Origin: Tangfeifania sp.
GTDB taxonomy: Bacteria > Bacteroidota > Bacteroidia > Bacteroidales > Prolixibacteraceae
NCBI GenBank assembly: GCA_018400515.1
Contig: JAGYMR010000065.1
Span: 1-12,261 of the forward strand
Direction: 5' to 3'
DNA length: 12,261 bases
This document shows positions 7,783-12,261 of the stretch, in pieces (the stretch's first letter is position 1; the number at the start of each line of letters is the position of its first letter). The translations under genes were made by a program, and so were the position numbers. The notes beneath the pieces were generated by a model that did not search any database, was not told where the DNA came from, and saw only the letters and a list, made by a program, of their open reading frames with translations.

Positions 7783-7941
7783 TATCCGATAACAATAATG
7801 GCCGGTGAAAAAAATCTATCTGCAACTCAAACCAGAAAATTTACCGAACAGCCCCGCTGAAACCAGGAATAGAACTATTAAATAAATTACGGCCACAAAA
7901 CAAAAGCGGAAAAAGTCAATGCATCTAAAAATGGCTGTTGG

Positions 7942-9396
7942 ATGAGCACACGCATAAACTTTCCCATTGTATTCAGGGTCATAAGCACGAACCTGTTTAT
8001 TGTCGCTGCAGCATTAGCATTCTGTGCCCTTGTGGGCAGGATTTTTTCCGAACCTATCATGCCTTTTGTCCTTTCCTCGGCCATCGCGCTCTCAGGGGCT
8101 GTCCTCTTTAACCTTTTTACCCTGAACAAAAGGGAAGAAGCAACCGTTCAAAGGAAAGACGCATATATCACCGTCACCTTATCGTGGCTGTCCATTAGCT
8201 TCATCGGAACTTTACCCTACCTTTTTTCAGGGGCCATCCCTTCATTTATTAATGCCTTTTTTGAATCTGTCTCCGGATTTACCACCACCGGTTCTTCGAT
8301 CCTTACCGATATTGAGTCGTTACCGAAATCAATTTTATTCTGGAGAAGTTTAACGCACTGGATCGGGGGCATCGGCATTATCGTCCTGGTAATCATCATT
8401 ATGCCGACACTTCATATAGGCGGGTATCATCTATTTACACTCGAATCTTCTTTTCAGGAAAAGATCCGGCCACGGATAAAATCCATTGGCATCCGGTTAT
8501 TACTCATTTATGTTGTACTGACCTTTGCAGAGGTCCTCTTATTACTGCTGGGCAAAATGAATCTTTTTGAAAGCCTGTGCCATGCTTTCGGGACCATTGC
8601 CACGGGAGGATTTTCTCCAAAGAATACAAGTATTGGAGGCTATTCGTCTTACATACAATACGTCATAATGGGTTTCATGTTTTTATCGGGAACCAATTTT
8701 ATCATTCATTACTACCTGATAAAAAAAGACCTGAAAAAAATCCGGCACAATGATGAATTCAAATTTTTCAGTTTGATGATCCTCCTAATTGGGATCATTA
8801 TTTCATCCGGATTGATCTTTCAAATGCAGAAACCCATAGAAGAATCCTTCCGGGAAGGATTTTTTCAGGTCATTTCGATCGTGACCTGCACCGGATATGC
8901 AACTGCCGATTACCTGAAGTGGCCCGATTTTGCATGGCTCCTTATTTTCTTTGCGATGTTTCTGGGGGGAAGCACCGGGTCCACTGCCGGCGGTATCAAA
9001 ATGGCCCGGCATTTAGTTGTTTTTAAAAATATCTCCCGGAGTTTCAAGCGATTAATTTTCCCCAATGCCATCCAGCCCAATATCCGGATCAACCAAAACT
9101 CATTAACCGACGAAGCCAACAGTTCCATCCTTACTTTTCTGACGGTCTATTTTTTGGTTTTTATCACCGGAAGTTTGTTGTTAATGGGAACCGGAATTGA
9201 TCTAAAAACCGCCGGAAGTTCGGTTGCCACCTGCATGGCGGGGATCGGACCGGGTATTGGAACCGTAGGACCTGCAAGCAATTTTGCCCATCTGCCGGAA
9301 GTGAGCAAGTTGATCCTCTCATCCCTGATGGTCATTGGAAGACTGGAAATTTATACTGTTTTGATTTTATTCACCCCGCATTTTTGGAGGGAGTAA
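7942..9396 (+). CDS. trkH: TrkH-family potassium channel/transporter subunit
   Basis: This 484-residue inner-membrane protein is the K+-translocating subunit of a Trk/Ktr system, made of four pseudo-repeats of membrane helix, pore loop and membrane helix. All four selectivity-filter segments are visible: TTTGSS at 114-119, IATGGF at 219-224, TCTGYA at 315-320, and MAGIGPG at 432-438. THWIGGIGIIVL (138-149), GGSTGSTAGGIKMAR (342-356) and the ending GRLEIYTVLILFTPHFWR are typical of TrkH. Length matches E. coli TrkH (483) and two helices precede the first repeat (about 10-30 and 38-60). The partner TrkA, a cytoplasmic NAD/ATP-binding regulator, is not encoded in this window. The gene is followed after 62 bases by a KdpD-like kinase, suggesting K+-related control. 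A terminator-like hairpin lies inside the gene at 8843-8865. The ATG is plausible though no Shine-Dalgarno is present. Confidence 0.95.
   Translation: MSTRINFPIVFRVISTNLFIVAAALAFCALVGRIFSEPIMPFVLSSAIALSGAVLFNLFTLNKREEATVQRKDAYITVTLSWLSISFIGTLPYLFSGAIPSFINAFFESVSGFTTTGSSILTDIESLPKSILFWRSLTHWIGGIGIIVLVIIIMPTLHIGGYHLFTLESSFQEKIRPRIKSIGIRLLLIYVVLTFAEVLLLLLGKMNLFESLCHAFGTIATGGFSPKNTSIGGYSSYIQYVIMGFMFLSGTNFIIHYYLIKKDLKKIRHNDEFKFFSLMILLIGIIISSGLIFQMQKPIEESFREGFFQVISIVTCTGYATADYLKWPDFAWLLIFFAMFLGGSTGSTAGGIKMARHLVVFKNISRSFKRLIFPNAIQPNIRINQNSLTDEANSSILTFLTVYFLVFITGSLLLMGTGIDLKTAGSSVATCMAGIGPGIGTVGPASNFAHLPEVSKLILSSLMVIGRLEIYTVLILFTPHFWRE
8843..8865 (+). terminator. Terminator-like hairpin inside trkH
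   Basis: AATCCTTC (8843-8850) and GAAGGATT (8854-8861) form a perfect 8-bp stem with a CGG triloop. The T run continues to 8865, six T in all. This is the shape of a rho-independent terminator, placed in codons about 301-308 of trkH. The stem has only four G:C pairs and the loop is tight, so termination would be partial at best. It may simply reflect the encoded EESFREGFF. Confidence 0.3.
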
Positions 9397-9423
9397 AAAA
9401 AGTGCCATCAAAAAATTTCGTAT

Positions 9424-9431
9424 TAACTTTG
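9424..9431 (+). promoter_or_regulatory. -7 promoter element for the sensor kinase gene
   Basis: TAACTTTG is an exact TAnnTTTG match in the 62-base gap after trkH. It predicts a transcript start near 9438 and a leader of about 20 nt before ATG 9459. There is no clear -33 TTTG at the right distance. The kinase and regulator may therefore have their own promoter in addition to read-through from trkH, as no terminator is seen in the gap. Confidence 0.5.
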
Positions 9432-9458
9432 AATCATTAATCCGCAAAGCGAGAAATA

Positions 9459-10982
9459 ATGTTTTTCCCGAAAAGAAACAGATCCTTTGGTTCACACTAC
9501 GTCCTGTCCATCCTGATCATAGGAGCAGTTGCCGTGTTTTGCATCCCGCTGGCCAACAACCAGAATTATCATGTGGTCTCATTTATTTTGTTATTTGTTG
9601 TCTCCATCCTTTCCACCTTTATGGGCATTGGCCCGGTGTTGCTTGCATCCACATTAAGTGCCCTTGTCTGGAATTTTCTCTACATTCCCCCGCACTACAC
9701 ATTTCATATTGAAAAAACAGAGGATATCCTCATTTTCGGACTATTTTTCATTATTGCCCTTGTTAACGGTGTATTGACAACGCGCGTGCGCCGGCAGGAA
9801 AAAATCGCAAGAGAGCGGGAGCGGAGGACCAATGCCCTTTTTCAGCTGACAAAAGAACTTTCCAAAGCCAGTGGAACAGATGATGTGCTGAAAGTAGCTA
9901 TTGAGGAGATAAGAAACCATTTTTCCATGGAACCTTTCTTCATTTTACAGGACGGAAACAATATTCTCAATTCCACAGGCCGGCTTCAAAAGGAGAAGGT
10001 TCTGACACCCGGGGAGTATACCGTTGCCGAATGGGTTTTCAAAAATGCCCGGAAAGCCGAAGCCCATACGGATCGCCATCCTCAAACCGACTATACCTTC
10101 TTCCCCTTGCTTGGAACCCGTTTAAACCCGGGAGTGCTGGCTGTCAAAGAAAACGACTCTTTCGGAAAGGAACAAAAATCCTATTGGGACACCTTCCTGG
10201 CTCAGATCACCAATGCCCTTGAAAGGGAATTTCTTGGAGAGCTGGCACAAAAGGTCCGTTTCCTGGATGAATCGGACCGGCTGTACAAAACACTTTTCAA
10301 CTCTATCTCCCATGAGTTAAGAATCCCTGTAGCCGCGATCATGGGCGCTTCCGACTCCATCCTGCACTCTTCCACCTCCGATAAAGTCCGGTCAGCCTTG
10401 TGCCATGAGATCTTTACCGCCTCCTTGCGGCTGAACAGACTGATAGAAAACCTGTTGAATATATCCCGGCTGGAAAGCGGCCACATTTCGGTGCGGCTCG
10501 ACTGGTATGACATGAATGACCTGATCAATAAAGTTACCGAAGACCTGGAAGAAGAATTAAAACCCTTTAAGCTTCATGTCAGTATTCCTGAAGACATGCC
10601 ACTGGTCCGTATCGATTTTGGATTGATGGAACAGGTGCTGTATAACCTCCTGTTTAATTCCACCCAATACGCTCCCCAAAAATCGGAGATAAAAATTCAG
10701 ACCGGACAAAAGGATCATGAACTGATCATCAAGGTCAGTGATGAAGGACCGGGGTTTCCTGAAAATGAATTAAGAAATGTCTTTGAAAAATTTTTCAGGA
10801 TCAATGGGAGTAAGACAGGAGGGCTGGGTTTAGGATTATCGATCGCCAAAGGGTTTGTTGAAGCCCATAACGGCTCCATAGAGGCCGTGAACAGAGCGCA
10901 GGGCGGAGCACGGTTTATAATTAAAATTCCAACAGAGAAACCGGATATTAACCCATTTACAAAACTGCATGAAGACAAATGA
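9459..10982 (+). CDS. KdpD-like sensor histidine kinase (short form: DUF4118-GAF-HisKA-HATPase)
   Basis: This 507-residue inner-membrane kinase begins with four tightly packed hydrophobic segments (about 14-32, 38-54, 56-75, 88-107). The FLYIPPHYTFHI sequence at 73-84 marks the DUF4118 membrane domain of KdpD. A basic helix (109-123) leads to a GAF-like region (about 125-255). The HisKA H-box is NSISHELRIPVAAI with phospho-accepting His285. The ATPase domain shows the N-box (LLFNSTQYAP, Asn400), DEGPGF at 428-433, and GGLGLGLS at 454-461. E. coli KdpD has about 894 residues; the N-terminal KdpD ATP-binding and Usp domains are absent here, so sensing must differ at least in part. The stop overlaps the response-regulator gene by 14 bases. 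Its location after trkH points to potassium or osmotic control; the signal and target genes are inferred only. Confidence 0.92.
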   Translation: MFFPKRNRSFGSHYVLSILIIGAVAVFCIPLANNQNYHVVSFILLFVVSILSTFMGIGPVLLASTLSALVWNFLYIPPHYTFHIEKTEDILIFGLFFIIALVNGVLTTRVRRQEKIARERERRTNALFQLTKELSKASGTDDVLKVAIEEIRNHFSMEPFFILQDGNNILNSTGRLQKEKVLTPGEYTVAEWVFKNARKAEAHTDRHPQTDYTFFPLLGTRLNPGVLAVKENDSFGKEQKSYWDTFLAQITNALEREFLGELAQKVRFLDESDRLYKTLFNSISHELRIPVAAIMGASDSILHSSTSDKVRSALCHEIFTASLRLNRLIENLLNISRLESGHISVRLDWYDMNDLINKVTEDLEEELKPFKLHVSIPEDMPLVRIDFGLMEQVLYNLLFNSTQYAPQKSEIKIQTGQKDHELIIKVSDEGPGFPENELRNVFEKFFRINGSKTGGLGLGLSIAKGFVEAHNGSIEAVNRAQGGARFIIKIPTEKPDINPFTKLHEDK

Positions 10983-11652
10983 AACCATATTGATCATCGA
11001 CGATGAGCTTCAAATCCGGCGTTTGCTTGAAATAACCCTTTCTGCCAGGGGCTACAACATAATCCATTCTACCAGTGGAAAAGAGGGGTTGATAGAGGCA
11101 GCGACACATCATCCCTCCCTTATTATCCTTGATCTGGGGTTGCCTGATGTCGACGGACAGGAGATCCTGATCCAGTTGAGGGAATGGTTCTCAAAACCGG
11201 TCATTATTTTGTCGGTCAGGGATTCGGAAGAAGATATTATAAAAGCGCTGGACAACGGGGCAAACGACTACCTTACCAAACCCTTCAGAACCGGCGAATT
11301 ACTCGCCCGTATCCGGGCAGCCATAAGGGGCGGAGATAATAAAACCGATGCCTCCACGCTGGAATTTGGCAATCTGTTCATTGACCTGGTCAATCATGTG
11401 GTACGAAAAGACAATGAAATCATTAAACTTACTGCCACCGAATTTTCCCTGCTCGCTTTGCTTGCCAAAAACCGGGGGCGGGTGCTTACCCATCAATACA
11501 TTCTGAAGGAGGTCTGGGGATACGGATACCTCGAACAATCGCAGTACCTGCGGGTTTTTGTAGCCCAGCTGAGGAAAAAGATTGAAAACAACCCCTCCAA
11601 ACCCTCCCTCTTAATTACCGAATCGGGCATCGGTTACCGCTTCGGGGACTGA
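10969..11652 (+). CDS. kdpE: KdpE-like OmpR/PhoB-family response regulator
   Basis: This 227-residue cytoplasmic transcription regulator has a receiver domain at residues 4-120. It carries the acidic pair Asp11-Asp12, phospho-accepting Asp55 in LIILDLGLPDVDG, Ser82 in the Thr/Ser position, and Lys104 in YLTKPF. A winged-helix DNA-binding domain covers about 128-226 (LTATEFSLLALLAKNRGRVL, then QLRKKIENNPSKPSLLITE and GIGYRF). Length and the ILDLGLPD...ALDNGANDYLTKPF pattern closely match KdpE of E. coli (225 residues). The ATG at 10969 lies inside the kinase gene. The frame carries no better start, and MKTNETILIIDDE places the first receiver strand correctly. The 14-base overlap makes the kinase its near-certain partner. 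The kdpE assignment is by likeness; no kdpFABC is seen here, so the regulated promoter could be trkH or lie elsewhere. Confidence 0.93.
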   Translation: MKTNETILIIDDELQIRRLLEITLSARGYNIIHSTSGKEGLIEAATHHPSLIILDLGLPDVDGQEILIQLREWFSKPVIILSVRDSEEDIIKALDNGANDYLTKPFRTGELLARIRAAIRGGDNKTDASTLEFGNLFIDLVNHVVRKDNEIIKLTATEFSLLALLAKNRGRVLTHQYILKEVWGYGYLEQSQYLRVFVAQLRKKIENNPSKPSLLITESGIGYRFGD

Positions 11653-11653
11653 T

Positions 11654-11709
11654 ACCACCAGGGAGGTTTTTTCTGCCCCCGCTTTATCGGCTCAAAAAAA
11701 GAAACTCCC
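11654..11709 (+). terminator. Weak terminator-like structure after the response regulator
   Basis: Immediately after the regulator stop, ACCACC (11654-11659) can pair imperfectly with GGAGGT (11662-11667), followed by six T. Alternatively, GGGAG (11661-11665) with T-rich and GCC segments downstream can pair with GGC, A-rich and CTCCC (ending 11709) in a longer, imperfect hairpin, with eight T shortly after. Either could end the kinase-regulator transcript, but neither is a clean intrinsic terminator. Confidence 0.3.
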
Positions 11710-11725
11710 TTACATTGATTTTTTT

Positions 11726-11733
11726 TATCTTTC
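11726..11733 (+). promoter_or_regulatory. Candidate -7 element for the GH88-like gene
   Basis: TATCTTTC matches TAnnTTTG at seven of eight positions. It lies about 35 bases ahead of ATG 11768 and predicts a leader of roughly 28 nt. TATATTTT slightly downstream (11741-11748) is another one-mismatch match. No clear -33 element is present. Confidence 0.35.
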
Positions 11734-11767
11734 CAACCGTTATATTTTTATACAAAAAATCAGGAAA

Positions 11768-12261
11768 ATGTTACAAACCGACTTTCAACTGAAGCCAGCA
11801 GATCTTCAAAAGAAACTGGACCTGTTTTGGGAGCTTTCCGCAGAAAAGATCAAAAAAATAGAGAAGAAATACGATGCCTCAAAGGGTTCGCCGGTTTTTA
11901 CGGTAAACGGTCGATACACCACCAGGGGCTGGACCGAGTGGACCCAGGGCTTTCAGTTTGGGTCGGCCCTTTTGCAGTTCGATGCCACCGGAGAGCAGGA
12001 ATTCCTGAAAACGGGCCGGGAGAATACCCTGAAAAAAATGGCTCCGCACGTCAGCCACACAGGAGTGCACGACCATGGCTTTAACAACCTGAGCACTTAC
12101 GGGAACCTGCTCCGTCTGATGAACGAGGGGAGAATCCCCTTCAATGAATGGGAAAAAAACTTTTATGAACTGGCCGTAAAAATTTCAGGAGCGGTACAGG
12201 CAAGCCGCTGGACCCAAATAAAAGGAGGGGGATTCATGTACTCCTTCAACGGCCCCCACTC
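11768..12261 (+). CDS. GH88-like glycoside hydrolase, N-terminal part (runs off window)
   Basis: The frame from ATG 11768 is open for 164 codons to the window edge. RGWTEWTQGFQFGSALLQF at residues 53-71, FDATGEQEFLKTGRENT (71-87) and GVHDHGFNNLSTYGNLLRL (99-117) resemble the start of the alpha/alpha-barrel of unsaturated glucuronyl hydrolases (GH88/GH105). In that family HDxGF holds a catalytic Asp, here Asp102. Such enzymes hydrate and cleave unsaturated uronic acid residues from oligosaccharides made by polysaccharide lyases. No signal peptide is present (MLQTDFQLKPADLQ), which suits a cytoplasmic or late-step enzyme. A short AGGA precedes the ATG, and no in-frame start is found upstream. 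The second catalytic Asp, if present, would lie beyond the window. The substrate cannot be stated, and a non-GH88 alpha/alpha-barrel relative is possible. Confidence 0.68.
   Translation, partial: MLQTDFQLKPADLQKKLDLFWELSAEKIKKIEKKYDASKGSPVFTVNGRYTTRGWTEWTQGFQFGSALLQFDATGEQEFLKTGRENTLKKMAPHVSHTGVHDHGFNNLSTYGNLLRLMNEGRIPFNEWEKNFYELAVKISGAVQASRWTQIKGGGFMYSFNGPH

Larger units (their letters stand above)
7630..7941 (+). other. Intergenic region between lysS and trkH
   Basis: This 312-base stretch holds the lysS terminator (7665-7700) and then about 240 AT-rich bases before trkH. I see no gene of convincing coding character. A 20-codon reading frame (7798-7860, MAGEKNLSATQTR...) and a 4-codon frame (7931-7945, MAVG) that overlaps the trkH ATG as ATGA are visible but too short to support as genes. 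A weak promoter-like pair lies at 7753-7782. No tRNA or recognisable riboswitch is seen. Confidence 0.6.

Noticed and set aside
7539..7808. Rightward 89-codon frame across the lysS end and terminator
   Set aside because: The first half is out-of-frame lysS and the second half translates the terminator hairpin, so it cannot be a sensible protein.
10791..10802. Palindrome GAAAAATTTTTC in the kinase gene
   Set aside because: It is a simple A/T run inside codons of the kinase ATPase domain, with no sign of regulatory use.
11827..12084. Rightward 85-codon frame near the window end
   Set aside because: It is an alternative frame of the GH88-like gene, whose own frame gives recognisable conserved blocks and stays open to the edge.
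1..12261. Search for CRISPR arrays, tandem repeats, tRNA genes, insertion sequences, phage genes or toxin-antitoxin pairs
   Set aside because: No regularly spaced repeats, cloverleaf sequences, transposase motifs or small paired genes were seen; genes are tightly packed and of core type.

Overview
The window looks like a chromosomal segment of a Bacteroidota organism, probably Bacteroidales or a related order. The evidence is lineage-typical protein variants: a periplasmic helix-hairpin-helix plus outer-membrane barrel protein, a lysyl-tRNA synthetase with a C-terminal extension, and an acyltransferase with an SNHRDIILDS motif. Shine-Dalgarno sequences are mostly absent, and several genes are preceded by the Bacteroidota -7 element TAnnTTTG. 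No tRNA, rRNA, CRISPR array, insertion sequence or phage gene is visible.

Layout. Bases 1-4004 hold a rightward series: the 3' end of an outer-membrane beta-barrel gene, a HhH/barrel protein overlapping it by one base (TAATG), a PlsB/PlsC-like acyltransferase, and a HAD phosphatase overlapping the acyltransferase by four bases (ATGA). recJ (4001-5725) runs leftward and meets the HAD gene tail to tail, sharing TTAA. A divergent promoter region of about 190 bp separates recJ from lysS (5920-7629), which ends at a strong intrinsic terminator. A 240-bp leader follows, then trkH (7942-9396), a KdpD-like sensor kinase (9459-10982) and a KdpE-like response regulator (10969-11652). The last gene (from 11768) is the first third or so of a cytoplasmic GH88-like glycoside hydrolase and runs off the window.

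How the genes relate. trkH, the sensor kinase and the regulator read as a potassium module: a KdpD/KdpE-type pair beside a Trk-type channel subunit instead of the kdpFABC pump, with no trkA in view. The kinase keeps DUF4118, a GAF-like region and the catalytic core, but lacks the large N-terminal KdpD/Usp part of E. coli KdpD. The acyltransferase and HAD phosphatase are translationally coupled and may act in one lipid-related process, though the phosphatase substrate cannot be read from sequence. recJ and lysS are housekeeping genes.

Most of the window is ordinary core genome and I see no clear undescribed multi-gene system. The items most worth a second look are the HhH/outer-membrane barrel fusion, the potassium module with its truncated sensor, a terminator-like hairpin inside trkH, and the winged-helix-like tail on LysRS.
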